A DNA stretch of 64,000 nt from Beta vulgaris subsp. vulgaris (GCF_026745355.1 NC_079203.1:5739352-5803351); one strand, 5' to 3'; positions 14,522-28,922 are shown, numbered from the stretch's first letter. Notes: generated by a model not told the origin, from the sequence alone. Numbers and translations: made by a program.

Positions 14522-17500
14522 ATGATCATATAACATGTTGGATTTGTTTTATTGAATATTTTCATAATATCAACTATTTATCACTTTTACAAATACATAA
14601 TTAGAGATATAAATGGTCAAAGTTGTGCATTGGCAAGCGTGAAAGTCAAATTATTGCACTTATTTAGAAATTGAGGTTAGTATATATTTTAAAAATACAA
14701 TAAAATAATTCTATCCTTCACTTTAACCATGCATTGGAGCAGATTAAATGAAGAAATTACAACAAGAGTACGACTACAATATTACAATAATCAGGAATTA
14801 TAGTAGGAATAGTATTATAGTGCTATAACAATGACGAGTATGACGTATATGTATTGTTCATTTTTTGACCCGTGCATACCACAACTATAAAAACTAGTAC
14901 CTCAGCAAAAAAGAAAAACAAAAGAAAGGAGAGGAAGAGAAGTACTTAGGGTTTCTGGCAATAGCTGATCAAATTATCGCTGAAAATGATTCTGTAACCT
15001 ACATCTTCGAAACATAACCAAGGCCCATTTTCAGGATCATCACAACTTAGGTCTAGTGTAAAGTATAGTAAACGTATTATACCTTGAAGGTTCGATAAAA
15101 ATAAATTTTATTCAATATGGCTCACGCAAACTGGTGCAGAAATGATATAATCTGCACCATGAGTCTCCAGAGCTTTAAAGGAAGAAAAGAACTGTGCAGT
15201 AAGAGAGAAATGATGCAACGAACACATTATTAAGCAAGACTTTGTTCAACAAGGTATTTCAGATAACTTTCCACATAAAGATATCAAGTTACTCTAAGCC
15301 TTTATCATCTTAGGGTGCTTTTGCAAAATCTGAGATTTGAGAAAGCAATCTTTAAAGGATTTAAAGTTCTTGTGCAATGACACCTATATTCTTGTCAGGA
15401 GACCTTCATAAGATTATTTGCCAGCATGAAGTTAGCTGCGCAAGAGAACCACACAACACTTAAGACACTGGTGACCATCATTTCAACCCTTTCACAAGCT
15501 TGCAGTCACCACCTGATATCATTGGCAGGGCATTAGATATAGAGTGGAGCCTAGGGGAGAGCAGGCAGGAACAGCCCCTAATGTAATTCAGTATATGTAT
15601 GAATCATAGTTCGAAAATGCGGTTTCAGTCACGATAGCGGTAACGGTGATGGTGATGGTGATGCTGGAACAGGGATGATGTAGTTGTCGTACCTCCAAAT
15701 CTCGGCTTAGACCATGAGATATACCTTGAACTCGCCTAAAACACGGTTTTTTTACACCTTTGCAATTCGGGTGGTCTCGGTTCGGTAGATTTGAAAACCT
15801 TTACGATACACGCGGCGATAAGATGTGGCCTTTATTTTGACACCATGGTATGAACAACATAAAAGAGGAATGAGTAGACAACCAGGGTTGTGGTTCTCAG
15901 TAAAAGTTTGTTTTGTCGAGTAGTATCCTAGGTCTAAGGTTGCGTTCTTTCTTTTCCAACTTCTCTAAGGTTAGTATTATCATGTTGAATGTAACCTTTG
16001 CCTGAGGATATTTGAGAATAAAGCATACATGTGCCTTACGATCCCCAACTTAAAGCTTCTACCAAATCCACACAGGATGGTAGTTGTATACTTGTATTGC
16101 ATTTATTAATTCATCTCTACTATCTAAGAACACTGGCTTTCAGCAGATGTCCTGGGTGGAGTAGGCTTAAGAACCTCTTGAAATTTCTTCTATGTATAAA
16201 AGCAAGGATGTACACTTGTACAATATACCTGACGTTCAACCTCCCAGCTCTGACATAAACTATCTAAATATCCTAACCCATTATTAGGCGTTATTCAATC
16301 CACATTGCAAAGCATCAGTAACAAAGTCAAACATGGTTGTTACCTTAACCAAAGAAGGACGAATGGCCGAGCTACACAAGCTTGACTCTTTCTGGAATCT
16401 CTCTTCAAAACCTGCAGCAATAAAGAAAAGACAAGAATCTGAGAACTCACACCAGAAATTCAACAAAGAATTACAATTACAACCCAATCTCATTCACATA
16501 AAAACAAAACAAAAATGAGTGGCAATTATTTTTTCCTAAGTCAACTTCATATTTCCAAACAAGATTGAGCAAATTAACGAGGGTACCCACTTCTGAACCA
16601 ACAGCCAGTTAGGAGCTGGCAGGTCTAGTCGCTCAGACCTGGAACAATTTCCTTCTATTTCTCCTAACTTGCATGTAAGAGACCAACCTGAAAGAAACGC
16701 AAGCAATCCAATGTGTTTCATGTGCAACCACACCAGTGCAAGAAATAAGGACAATGTCTCACCACTCTCAAGTCTCAATGCACAGGATACACAGATTATA
16801 TAGAAATACACTTCTCAATTGAGGTTCAGGACTTGGGTTGATAATTACTCTCAACATAGAGAATAGTTACTCTCAACAATCTAAAAGATATTTATCCTTG
16901 ATATGGCTTCTTCCTTAAAGAAGATGAACACTAACTTCCAGAATTTAGACAAGTTTGAGGGTGCGGGACATTGACGTTGGTAAAAGAAGATGCATTTCCT
17001 TTTGACAACAAGTCAACAACCAAGATCATATCGTTTTCTTCTTCGTATCTCAAAACCTTATTGTTCATATTGGGTCAAGAGATAACTTTTAGGAATTTGT
17101 ATCCAATAAGTGCTTGGAAGAATTATGCAGTCACTCACTATACATCAATTCCACCTAGTTTGTAACAATGTACATACCAAGTATATATACACTTAGTTTG
17201 GTTAAGGTTCAGATGACTTGGTACGGATTTAAAGTCACCTAACTCATCCATGATATTCATTCATGAAATTACAAACATCCATCCTATGAGGACCACTCTG
17301 AGAAACTCCTGAAGTACAAAAACTAAAGAAGACTAGATTTCCAAATGCAGTCAGCTAGAGGAAAAAGGAGAAGTCAAAATTTCAGTAAGTGGTTCTGGAA
17401 TTACAAGTTAAAGATCCCCAAAGGCCAACCATGATGACAGAATATTTCTAACACAGACTCTCCTATATATTTGAGCTGGGAAAGAACGAGACTCGCTAAA

Positions 17501-20500
17501 TTATAACCACAACCAAAATTTAATTAAAGTCTCGAAAAGAAATAAAGGATCTTTTATTTTCTAAAATCAGATTTGTATTTAGTAATTATACTGATTTTGC
17601 TCAAAAGTTTCAAACTTTATACTTCCTCTATTTCTAAATACATGCAACATGTTGACTTTCAAATATGTCAATACATTAGTCTGACTATTAATGTTTAATT
17701 ATTGATTAGTAAAACTTCTAAAAAACTTGAAAATTTGCAAATACATCTTCAGACTAATCTGATCCAACAATATATTATATGATAGCAATTGTATTTATAT
17801 ATTAGCTTTAAAATGGAGTCAAAGTTAGTACTTGAATAGTGCAAAATTTCCAGTGCTTCATGTATTTAAAATCAGAGGTAGTTTAGAAATTAATCGGCTA
17901 CTTCATCTAAGAAATAAGATTATTATTTGGAGTTAAAAGTAGTATTCAGTTCACGAAACCAAATTTAATCTATGGGTGAAAACCCTGCATATCTTCAAAA
18001 GTAAGTTTTGAGCTTCGTAATATCCTTAGGGTGAAAGTACTTCAGGCATGAAGAGGTAAGTTCCATTACTTTTCAACTAAACCTAGGATGAGAATTTGAT
18101 ATCTAAAGATTATAATGCCCCAACATTTATCTAGCTTAGAAAATACTACAATTGATTTTACAAACAGAGGGAAAATGGGTTCTAGAGTCAATCAATAAAT
18201 TAAAGAGAAACGCCTGAAAGGTAAATACAGCATTTTTTCACTTGCAAAATCCTGTTACAGTTTTTGTGTGCTTATTTGAATTTTGTATCATAGGGTGCCT
18301 TGGTGCTAGATCATGGGAAATTCACGGCGGGTAAGAGGGAGTTGCGTACACAGCCTTACTGCCGTTACCCTATGCCTCTAATATGGCTCAAATCTAGAGG
18401 GAATAAGAGGGAGTCACATAACGAATCTAACCCATGCAATTGGATTATAGCAAAAAGGTTCTTGGAGCCTTGCCCATAAAATAGCAAAGATGTTTCTGTT
18501 CAACCCTTGATCCAATTCCAAAAGCACATATAATTATGAGCCATTGCATTATGGCATTGACCATAACCCACATATAACATCAAATAGACATTTAATTCTT
18601 CACTCATTTGGGAACTATAATTTGCTAAAAATTACGGAACGTGTGGAATATAATATTTTTAAGTGCAAAGTTGCAAAAGAAAATTCATTGACTTGTGATA
18701 AATTTTTTAGAAGTATTAAGAACCAATAACCACAAAACTTGTTGGAGCCATGGGTTAGTTGCTAATCAAGATGGTGGTCAGTTGCACCTTGCAACAGTCA
18801 ATTAGAAGTTTGGAACTGACCGGTGACCACAGCAGAAAAAATGGACCACCAGTGTCAAACTAGGGAAGAGATCTGTGTATGCTTCTCATCTTATACATTT
18901 CACAAGTCAAAAGCATTCCTTGCATTCCAGACTCCAGAAAATACAGAAGCTGAAAATTACTGGTACTCACCAGTCATGCAGGATGTGCCACCACAAAGCA
19001 CTGTGTTTTCCAGAAGCTGACGATGATTCTCAGATGACACAGTGGAGATACTATGTACCAGCTGCTCAACAATTCCATGGTCTTCCAAACCCAAGATAGA
19101 AGGCTGAAATAATGCCTCCCCAACAAGGTATCTTTCTCTTCCTATTGTAATGACCTGATCACAAACAGATAAGGTCTAATTATGCTTTTAGCAACATATC
19201 ATTCAAGTATGTAGTAAGTGGATTAGGTGAATTACATATTAGTTGTGCCATCCACTTCAAAGAATATAAGGAAATCAATCAACTAGATAAGCATGATATG
19301 CAACCTCAAAATTCCTAGGTATGAAGTAAAACAAGGTTAAAGGAAACTGAAGATACATTTTCTCAAATGTCCAGGAACAAGGAAAAGGCAAAAAGCATCC
19401 ATTTTTGTCAATGACTACATCATCCATTTTCTTTGGGAGAAAAAGAGGTTCTTAATGGCCTTAAATGTGATTAAAATGAGATCAGGTCGAACTCAAAGGG
19501 ATAGATCAAAAGACTCTCAGATATCATTGTTAAGAAGACCCCAAAGCATCCAGCAAAGTTGAACCACACAAAAACAAAGAAGAATGTCAGCAATGCTTCC
19601 AGGGAGGAATGGGAACCTTGAAGTTGTTGCAGCAAGAGAAAGTCATCTCCTCACCAACTCCTCAATAAAAAGGGAACAGCTGGAAGAAAAATGAAAAAGA
19701 CAATGAGTACTGGTGCTTGCGATCCATGTTAGGTACTTGTGTCGGAAACAGGTATGTGAACCAATTGTTCGACTTGGCTACTTTATGAAAAGTTCCCGAC
19801 CTTCCCATAACTGTAGCCTGAAATGAAGTGTCGAAGTGTCCATACTCGTGTCAAATGAAGAGGTCGAGTAACATAGCTTGTGATACAATGACAATAACCA
19901 GCACCTAACTAAGCCTGCACTCTGCAAGGAGGTGGCTAGATTTGAAGTAGAAAATTGGAGTCATGCTTAGAGCCTAAATTGTGCATGAAGATCAACAAAG
20001 AACACACAGGAGGCACATGTGTGCACAAGATTGACCTACTATCTCTTTCTTCTTCTCTGTTCAAACTTCATAGGCTTCATAGGTTCAAGAGTTAGCAACT
20101 AAGTATGGTCACTGACATGGGATAGGATGTCAATTCTACCAGCCATTAGATTACTTAGCAGAGAGCAAAGGACAAAAACTAGTAGAATCTTTGTGATATC
20201 TTTAGCTCTTTGGCATGCAAACAGTAACAAATAAACAGAGCATGGATGAGGATGCTCTAAGCAATGGGATCCCCTTACAACGTCACTACTCTCTAGTGCT
20301 AAACAGAGCCTCAAATGCGATCAGGTCAATTTGCCATGCTAGAATCATGAATAAGACAAGCCATTTGCCTCATAACTCAACACTTTGAAATGCACCTTTT
20401 ACTACACTTATCCCTAACCTCTCATCAGTAACTTGCAAGCAGTGGTGGAGGTAGGCTTGGTCATGGTTGGTCGTGTGACCAACAATAATAAAAAAAAAAA

Positions 20501-23500
20501 AATCGATGTCTGCTTTAACGTGTCTCTTCAGTCTTCCCGACAATACAAAGTTTGAAACCCTCACTCCTTCATTCCTCAGGCCTCAGGTTCTCTCTCTCTC
20601 CCTCGCCACAGCCCAGCCGGTCACGGCCTATCCCAGCGGAATCTCCCGTCACTGTGCATACTCATTGTGCTTCGCAAATGGCACTTGCCAACTTTGTACT
20701 CGCCAACAAACGGAACCCTCAGACACGGCACAACACGTCACCACTGGTCCACCGCGCTACTCCCGAAGGGCCAGCAGCCTGGCCAGACTTCTTCAGTTCC
20801 CCTCTAGTCTCTCCCTCAACCCTCAATTCCAAATCAGATTTTGAGGTAACCTAATTTAAATTAGAAGTCACTTTTTCTTGCTGATTGGTTGTTTTTGAGC
20901 AGTTGATTGTGTATTTGTGTTGTTCATTCGTTTAATTTACTGTTTAGGGAATTTATCATTTTTCAATTGGATTAACAAATGGGAAAATTTTTCAAGTTCT
21001 CATCTGCCACTTTGGTGTTAGTTTTAGTTGGATTAATTGACACTTTGGTATACTTTTCATTTATGAAACATACAATGTGAAAATTGAGGTTTTTAAAAAA
21101 GTTGCAAATTGATATGAATGAATTAAAATTGCAGAAATTTGGTTTAGAGAGCAACTAGCAAGTTATTCGATATGAAATCTGATTGAATGATTAATAGTTA
21201 TCGTTTATCAAATATCATAATTTGAAAATTGACTTGTTTCTTTGCTAAGAGAAACTCCACTCTGAATCCTCCTCCACCTCGATATCGAAACATGAAAACC
21301 TGCCGAGAACAACTGTAATATTTTCTTAGTACTATATGTTTGTAATATGAATATTTATTGCTTTTAAAATGGAACTACCATGAAGGTTTTATTTAATGTA
21401 TTGATCATTGGTTAAATTATGGATTTACGGTGGTGTGACCAACCATTCGCAAATTCCTGAATTTGCCACTGCTTGCAAGACACTAGACTCTTCCAAGATC
21501 TTGATCTGGAACCTTCTATCGAGGCAAGAAAATAATCATATGACTTCCCTGGATATGAAGTCAACCGCTATTTAAGAAGATAAGCCACCTCTACAATGTT
21601 ATTTAATACTCTCTCCAACCATAATATAGAGCTTGTATAATTGTATTCCTTTTTGGGTGTCCCAAAAGTTGTTCTTGTTTTAAATATTTCTACTTTTAAC
21701 TGTTTAGGCTGGAATCTGTGAAATCTTAAGGTTGTAATTCTATTGGTTGTTTGATGTAATCCTATTCGTTAGTTTTGGTTTGTTTAGATTGATACAATCT
21801 GTTGTTCCTCCCTATGTTGAATATTAGTAAACATTACATGCTGATTGTTGCTTTCAATATAGTTTTGGTTTTTTTAGCCATAGATCTAATTTTTTTTATA
21901 AAAAATAAAATGACGATTAGCTTTCTGATACAAGTTCATCATCAAATAATACAAATGATAACATTTTTCACTTTTCTTAATTCCTGTGAAAGATGAGGAA
22001 CAATCACTGTACTATGGGACGTAGGGAGTAGCATGTAAAGGTGAATTGAGAACGAAAAAACCAACATGATCATCTTCAACCATTTTGAAATTTTGACAGA
22101 CTGGAATTGTAGTTATGCAACATAACTCAGAAAGAATTAAGGCTGGTGTCTGAACTCTGAAGTCTTACTACAGGAATATTATCTAAAACTTAGAGCTGGC
22201 AACCGATATTTTTGTTACAAGGCAATTGGTAGGAGAAGAATTCTCACAGGTCCCAAGAATTTACGTTTGTTTGAGGTCCTATCAGGAGGACAGCTTGTCC
22301 TCTGATGGTACAATTTTCACCTTTGTCAAGACTCTTCATCTAGTAAAATTTCAGTTTCTTCACTAGAAAAGGAGAAAAGGTTGTACTTGAACTACAGTTT
22401 AAACAGAAATTTGACAGGAGCAACATTGCATGCACGGTGCACCTGAACCTCCCTAAATTATGCCAAAAGCACACAGTCACGGGGTGCAGCTATTATAATC
22501 TAAATGAAATCTTTCACTCTAGCAGTTCTCTGTTCATTTTTTGGGTTTTTGATATATATGTATATCCCTTAATACAAATTATAATATTCGCTAACATTGT
22601 GATGCCTAGGTGCCTAGCAGTAAGCACTCTGGAGATATTGCACTGCTGAAAAGTTGCAGATCCCCAGAGAATGGATCTTCAATCAAAAGATAGAATATAA
22701 ACTACAGGTGGTCAATTAATAAAATACCTGGCCATCAGGAAGTGTATGTTGTTCTTTCTGACAGTTGCGTAATAGCTTCTCATAAGCAAGTTCATCGTCA
22801 GCACAACAGGAATACTTCTCTTTTAATCTCTCAACATCAGACAATTTCAGATTTACGTCTGAATTTGATTTTCCAAGTTCCTGAGCAAGGAATTCCGTCA
22901 AATCAATACCTCCTACCTCAAATCTCCTAGAAGCAATATGATGAACCGCACCTTCAATGACTGGTGCAATATCTACAAGTGATAGAAGGGTTAAGTAACA
23001 CAGTTTATCAGTATTAACGCACCTTGAATAATAAATTTAACATTTAATATACACGATAAAAACACTCCATGAAAAAAGATTTAGATGCTTTAATGGCAGA
23101 AAATTCCAATGGCAGACCAACATTTTCAATCTGCATTCTAAATAAGCAAAAGATTGGCAGAACATAGTGGTTACTGGTTACCCATTAATGGAAAATTCTG
23201 AAATAAGTAATTTATCCAGCTTCAACTCTGTTAGGACTCTTAAGAAAATGTGATTAGCACCAGAACAACTATAGTTTGTTAGTATATCTGAACAACCCAA
23301 AAGTTTTCTGTTTAACTTCCAAACCTTAAAGTTATTAGTTATTACTGCATTTTTTGGAAACAACCTCTCATTCCGAGTCAACTGATTAGGGAAAGGCTGA
23401 GATATGAGCCAATAATAAGCCAATAATAACTTAATAAGCATGATGTGATCAAAGTTTGTTCTTGCAGATCAGATAGAAGGGATCTTCACCAGAGAAATAG

Positions 23501-26500
23501 CTTGAAAAGTAAAAACAATAGAGTTTGACACTATGTAACCAATATCTTTTCCCAGGTGTACATTATACCCGTCACTAAGCTAGGATGATGCTCCAGATAG
23601 GCAACAAAATCAATTGAATCATGAACAAGCATCTATAATGACGGCTAAAAGCAGACCAGAAGTAGTTCTACGCATTCACAAAGACATTCAAATGCATTTG
23701 GCTCCATCCTGAGGTGTTTGAGGAAGATTTTAGCGGTTTGAACCGTGGGGCAGGGACGGCGACAATATATTTCACAAGAAAACCTAAGCAAAAACGAAAA
23801 GGAAAAAGAAACACACTGAAGCATCAGTTCCTCTTGTCTCATTCACAGACCTATCTTCCCATGACCAACATCAACTGTGCAGCCAGAAATACGCCCTACA
23901 GCATATAGTGACAGTACTCCTTGTTCTGCTGCATAAAATCCCGAGACGTTAAAAGTTTCAAACAGTAACTGGACCAATTGCTCTCGTAGGGCCTGCAATT
24001 GTTCAAAGCATATATCAGTACACGGGATCAATGATCTGACTCAAGATTTGGGCAATGGTTGTCCATATGTCCAAATTTTGATAGAGCAACATGCTTGTCA
24101 ATGAGAAAATTTACAGATTTACTAGACTTGCAAGATATTAGCTTTCATTCCCTGGTTAATACTCAATATTACATAAATACAAAATATATATACAGTAACG
24201 AAGCCAGCTTCAAAACTAGCAACATTCAGGAGGGAGCTTCTAGGTTCAAATACGTATCAGGAGCACATTCCATCAACTCCTCTTTCATACACATATAAAC
24301 TGATATCGCATCAAGTCATTAATCAAAGTGTATGAGCATGGGTTTCTTGTTGCTCTTTGAGCTACATTGGATTGAAGGTATCAAGTCTGAGATCTCAAAT
24401 GTCAAGGGAAATAATGTCTTTATTCAAGTTTTCCTGGCCTTGAGCTAAACATACAGACACTATCATTAGAATCTTTGATGATATGCTGATTGCTGACGAT
24501 GTTGAGCCCTCTGAAATTTTACCTGAGAAGTGTGACTATTCTTGAAAAAAATTATCAACTGCACATGAAAACTGTGGGAGACAAAAGCTGCTCAACTAGC
24601 TGTTTTGCAAAAAGCCATTATGTGACATGTTACATGTGTTTTTGAAATCACATCATGACATCTGAAATAAATCGTTATGTTATTTCATTGGTGCTGCTAA
24701 TCCATTAATCAAAAATCCCTTGACATTCACATGCAAGAAACTCAAAATCTATTGATGATCAAACTATTAATTTCAGCTCAATTATCTATATCGTATTCTT
24801 GACACTTCAAATGGGGCCAGACAGTTCGACGCCAAGTGCAATACAACACCTGCAAGATTTCCCTTCCACCAACACCATGATTACCAACGCGATTGAGACG
24901 TTTCAAAATGATTGGATCAAGTCATGAAGTGATTAAACCACAGCTAGCTTATATAATAGTCAAATTCGTCGCATGTTGAAATCTTCGCTAAGACAATGGA
25001 AGGTGACGTATGTACAGCTGACGAGAGTGAGGGGTGGAGCTGCAAACATAAAAAATAAAAATAAAAAGAATGAGAGAATTTATGCGATATACTAAGTGAA
25101 TCCTTGAGTGGGATAATTCTGAGGGATTTCTTATATCATGGGATAAAGAGAAGCTTTTAGGGCTTAAGAATTTCTTTATCATCGGCAGGAGCATTCATCT
25201 CTCTCACTTCATCACTCATAAGGAATGCATCGATGTAGCCTCTGTCTGCAAAAAGTTCTGGGTGCTTACCGGAATGGCTGCTAAGAAGATAAGCTGCAAG
25301 AGCGAACTTCCCGCTGCCCTGCAGACTACTCCATAACTAATCTAACCACATGGGGAGGGACTCGGCCACAAGAAAACAGGCAGAGTGGCAGGGCAATGGT
25401 ATTAGACGTCAAGGAGAGAGAAGTGAGTGGGTCTCGATGAGAGCCCATGCGAGTCTCGGTTCGGGGAACTCGTTTCATGTCAGCCTATTCGTGCCCTTGG
25501 GAACTTGGGTCGATGTGCCTTACACCATAATTAGCTATAAATCCATGGAACTAGCTCAGTAGCTCACTACTTGCCTTAGTTGAGATTGATGCATATCCCA
25601 GAAGCAATTAGTTCCCATAAGAAACAACATTTTTTAAGAACAAAAAGTGAGAGAGAGAAGAGAGTTTAAAATCCTTTGACCTTTGGAGTTAAAAGTGGAT
25701 CTGCAAATAAAATCTGCCCTTCGTTTCCCATTTCCCATCCAAGGCCAGTATATAGAACATGATGCAATAAATCCTCCATGGCATCCCAATTTCTAATAAA
25801 GCCACGCACAATGGGATCAACTGCTACATCCACAACTGGTGAAGCATTTACAGTTGTACCATCCTCCAAGACTTTTTTCATCTGGGTAGGAATTACCTGA
25901 ATATAGAATTCGATAACACCAGTTACGCTAGTTGGCATTAAAATGGAAATCAGAGTAAAGAAAACTAATAGACATTGCATAAATGGAAAATCACCATGCT
26001 ACTTTCGTAGTCTATTCAGTCGAAAAAAAAGGAAGTACTTCTCCATCTTAACATAAATGCAAAACTTGCTATTTTCGGAAGTTTCAAACTAATTGCAACA
26101 TTTCAGTTCTCTCTATTTCTCCCTTCATCACATGGATCCCTCATTCTATTCATCTCTCTCCTTAGTTCTTGTGCCTCCCTCTTGGCCCTTACACTGAATT
26201 TCAAAATGGGAGGAGGTATTTATAAGTCCTGTCTAATATACTAGTTTGACCTTCTCTTGTTACTTCGAACAGTCATTCATGATTATCATAGGTGAAAAAA
26301 CACTCCCTCCATCCAAAATAAAGTGTCTCAAGTTACTTGCAGTGTATCTTTACCCCCAAATACTGTACTTACTAAGCATTAAATATAAAAAGTTTCCAGT
26401 TCTTGCCAATATCAACCCTGGAATCATTAGTATATCCACATCAATATCAAAGCAAGCTAATTTACCATGAAGGTTCAAGTTAATAATCTTCTTATGATTT

Positions 26501-27397
26501 TTAGCCTTTTTAATTAGTAAACCAATAATAGTATGCTATAAGACAGTCTTACAATGAAATTAGAGTAACTTCATCTCATTTTTTGTCATAAAAGGGACAC
26601 TTTTCAAGTTAAAGGAATCACCTTTCAAGTTAAAACAGTCACTTTTTAAGTTAAAGAGGTCACCTTTCAAGTTAATACGATCACTTTGAGACAAGGGGTT
26701 ACGTCTTACCGACCCCTCTTACCATAGACTATGGTATGGTAAGGTGGTCTTATATGAGACTTTCTAAACCATTATTACATGCAAACTTAGTTACACGGAC
26801 TCTTCAATTCACCTCAAGTACCCATGTCGAATCCTTGACACTCGGAGGTGGACCCGGACACTTGGACACTTCATTTTGGGCCAAAATCATTGAAAATTTT
26901 CATAGAATAGCAGAGTCAGACCCAAGTTCAATAATCTATGTACAAAACAGAAGATTTCATCCATCTTCACTGAAACACCATAAACTCTTACAAGGATGAA
27001 GTTGACAAAGTTGAATTATCTATCAGAGTAACCAACAACCCCATAAAAAAAAAATAAAAAATAAAAATAAAAAAAAACTAAAGGTAAACAAGTACAGTAT
27101 AGATTAACATAAATCAACATAACTAATATAAATTTACAGCACAATTTCAACATGCAACTAGAAAAATCAACAGACAAATAGATAGAATCTTATCCATGAA
27201 AAAGAAAATAAAAGACGGAGTAAAATAAAAACAAAGAAGAATATAATTGGCATTTCTCAGAAAATAAAATAAAAAAAAATGAAGAGAAAAATAGAAATAG
27301 AAGAGGAAGTAGAAAGTACGAGAGGTGGGGATTGATCAGGAATAGCGAAGCCAGCTTTGAGAAGACTGGAACCAGCATCAACTACCACTGCCTCCAT
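12809..27397 (-). CDS. ARP7: Actin-related protein 7, seven exons
   Basis: ARP7 is a nuclear actin-related protein thought to be part of plant SWI/SNF-type chromatin remodelling complexes. Exons on the minus strand: 27397-27320, 25896-25681, 23992-23851, 22972-22728, 19154-18971, 16411-16344 and 12961-12809 (TGA). Every junction is GT-AG and in phase, giving 361 residues, close to the Arabidopsis protein. It starts [20 protein letters not shown], the actin phosphate-1 loop. Then come [49 protein letters not shown] (phosphate-2 loop region), [53 protein letters not shown] (adenosine region) and [20 protein letters not shown], ending HRKCF. The introns total 13.5 kb and are full of transposon remnants, but the coding sequence looks intact. 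It is not conventional actin: the DNase I-binding loop region diverges. Confidence 0.95.
14397..14682. mobile_element. Degenerate Stowaway-like MITE with poly-A run in ARP7 intron 6
   Basis: The left end (TTTCTTTTTAAGTGCAAC) is inverted at the right (TTGCACTTATTTAGAAATTG). The interior carries 31 consecutive A residues (14490-14520). Ends are approximate. The rest of intron 6 (12962-16343) shows no gene. Confidence 0.5.
17619..17882. mobile_element. Degenerate Stowaway-like MITE in ARP7 intron 5
   Basis: The left end CTTCCTCTATTTCTAAATAC is matched in inverted form by GTATTTAAAATCAGAGGTAG at the right. Size and terminus type fit Stowaway. The rest of intron 5 (16412-18970) shows no gene. Confidence 0.55.
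20440..21471. mobile_element. Non-autonomous hAT element in ARP7 intron 4, with GC-rich insert
   Basis: A perfect 8-bp TSD, CTTGCAAG, lies at 20432-20439 and 21472-21479. The ends are CAGTGGTGGAGGTAGG and ...GAATTTGCCACTG, the usual hAT pattern. The 1032-bp body has a GC-rich, coding-like block (about 20510-20850) with open frames in two phases but no recognised domain. It may be a captured 5' exon or leader. No transposase is present. Confidence 0.88.
22973..25680. other. ARP7 introns 3 and 2: no further elements recognised
   Basis: Apart from exon 3 (23851-23992), these introns (22973-23850 and 23993-25680) are AT-rich with short ORFs that match nothing I recognise. A more GC-rich patch lies at 25210-25500 in intron 2. 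Confidence 0.4.
26589..26690. repeat. Short tandem repeat in ARP7 intron 1 (TCACTTTTCAAGTTAAAG type)
   Basis: Four imperfect copies of a 26- to 30-base unit carry TTTCAAGTTAA. A Stowaway-like end (CACTCCCTCCATCCAAAATA) lies at about 26300 without a clear partner, so both may belong to one decayed element. Confidence 0.6.
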
Positions 27398-27641
27398 TAA
27401 ATTTGATTATCAAAGCTTGCTTTTTTTTGCTGAATTTTCAGAGGATATTATTTGAGTGTTTACATTTTAAAGCTTAAAACCCCGCAAGCGGGGACCATAT
27501 TATTTGAATTAAGTTATTAGTTAGTACTCATTTTATACTCTCTTCTCATCTAATCCAACCGCGGGTGTTTCTTATGTTGTATGCCTGTATGGGATTCAGA
27601 GTTTGGGAATAGATATTGCCGATTGGGATGACGTTATAGAC
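27398..27641. promoter_or_regulatory. ARP7 5' flank (promoter region)
   Basis: This is the 244 bp between the ARP7 start codon and the next transposon. It has a small GC-rich hairpin (CCCCGCAAGCGGGG at about 27481-27494). No clear TATA box could be assigned. Confidence 0.4.
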
Positions 27642-27644
27642 TTT

Positions 27645-27954
27645 GGCTATGTTCAGTTTACCTTATTTTTGCATATTTCAAATCAGATCAGATCAAATCA
27701 TGCTTATATTTAAATATTATTATTATTATTAAATATTATCCATTACATATTAGTAAAAAGTTATAATAATTGAATATTAATAAAGTACTCATTGAGACGA
27801 ATCAAACAAGACTCCACATGACTTTATTTTTTCTTATATATTGAGAAAAATCTAAAAGATAAGATCTTGTAGATAAGATCATATCAGATCAAAAGAAATA
27901 TGTTCAGATCAGAGAAGTTCAGATCAGAAAATTTCAGGTGAACTAAACATAGCC
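27645..27954. mobile_element. PIF/Harbinger-type MITE with TCAGATCAGA words
   Basis: The ends GGCTATGTTCAGTTTACCT and the complement of AGGTGAACTAAACATAGCC form a clear inverted pair. TTT lies outside both ends (27642-27644 and 27955-27957), a possible 3-bp TSD. Sub-terminal TTCAGATCAGA words recall the array habit of the other families in this window. Confidence 0.7.
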
Positions 27955-27999
27955 TTTATAGTATAGTGATTAGCGAGTGACTGGCCCTATTAAAAAAAA

Positions 28000-28268
28000 A
28001 TTGAATGGATCGAATTCACCATAATTTATTGTATAATGAAAATTATACATTATGATATTGACGGTTTTCATTTGATATAGTTAGTGATATAATCACTTTT
28101 TACCTCGTCAGTTTTTGTATGATATAGTTAATTTTCTGCTATAGTCAGTTTTCGTATGATATAGTCGGTTTTCGTATGATATTGTTGTTGTTTTTAATAT
28201 AGTTAGTTTTTGTATGGTAAAACCAGTTTGGATGCACAATAAATTATTGTAAATATGGTCCATCCAAT
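28000..28268. mobile_element. Small TIR element with a GATATAGTCAGTTTTCGTAT repeat
   Basis: About 39 bp at the left (ATTGAATGGATCGAATTCAC...) aligns with the complement of the right end (...AATATGGTCCATCCAAT). Both arms carry AATAATTTATTGT or a close variant. The interior has about five copies of a 20- to 22-base unit, GATATAGTCAGTTTTCGTAT. No TSD was resolved. Confidence 0.6.
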
Positions 28269-28740
28269 ATGTTTTGTTGGCGAGAATAGGAGATTGAGAA
28301 TCTATTAGAACGTAGGGCTGCAATAGAGCTAATATATACTTTTGAGAACTACTTGTGAACAAGTTCGATCAAAACTCGTTCGTTGAGTTAATGAATAGAC
28401 TCAAACAATTAGTTTAAAGCTTATTAAGTAATTGAGTTAAAATGGACTAACTTCATTGTCAACATAAGGTTAAACTTATTAGTAAATGAACTAAACTAGA
28501 TTGCCTTCTTGTTCGACTTGTACTATTTGTAAATAACTCTTTTAGTCCTTGAAGTATCTTTTATGAAAACAATATTCCATCTTAGAATTTCTATTAGTTT
28601 TTTAGAAAGTTAATATATGAATCACTATGTAATCATAATTCGCTTAGGTGTTTGTTGGTGGTTATTTTCCTTTCAAGTTGAAGAAGTTTGCACTTTCTGC
28701 TAGTTGGATTATTTTTTGTGGATTGCTTCGTTTCACACTC
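28269..28740. other. AT-rich spacer
   Basis: No gene, RNA or clear repeat is seen between the two MITEs. Short ORFs have no recognisable product. Confidence 0.4.
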
Positions 28741-28743
28741 TTA

Positions 28744-28888
28744 GGGCCTGTTCTCCCCAACTTATTTTCAGTTCAGTTCAGCACAATAAGTTCAGTTCAG
28801 TTCAATTCAGTTCAGCTCCATTCTTTTATAATCATTTTGTTGAATATTATTATTATTATGTTGGTATAATTTATTTTACTAATTACTC

Positions 28889-28922
<34 letters not shown>

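Noticed and set aside
18330..18420. Possible SINE tail (GTTGCGTACACAGCCTTACTG)
   Set aside because: The word is like the conserved part of some plant SINEs, but no A and B boxes, tail or TSD could be found.
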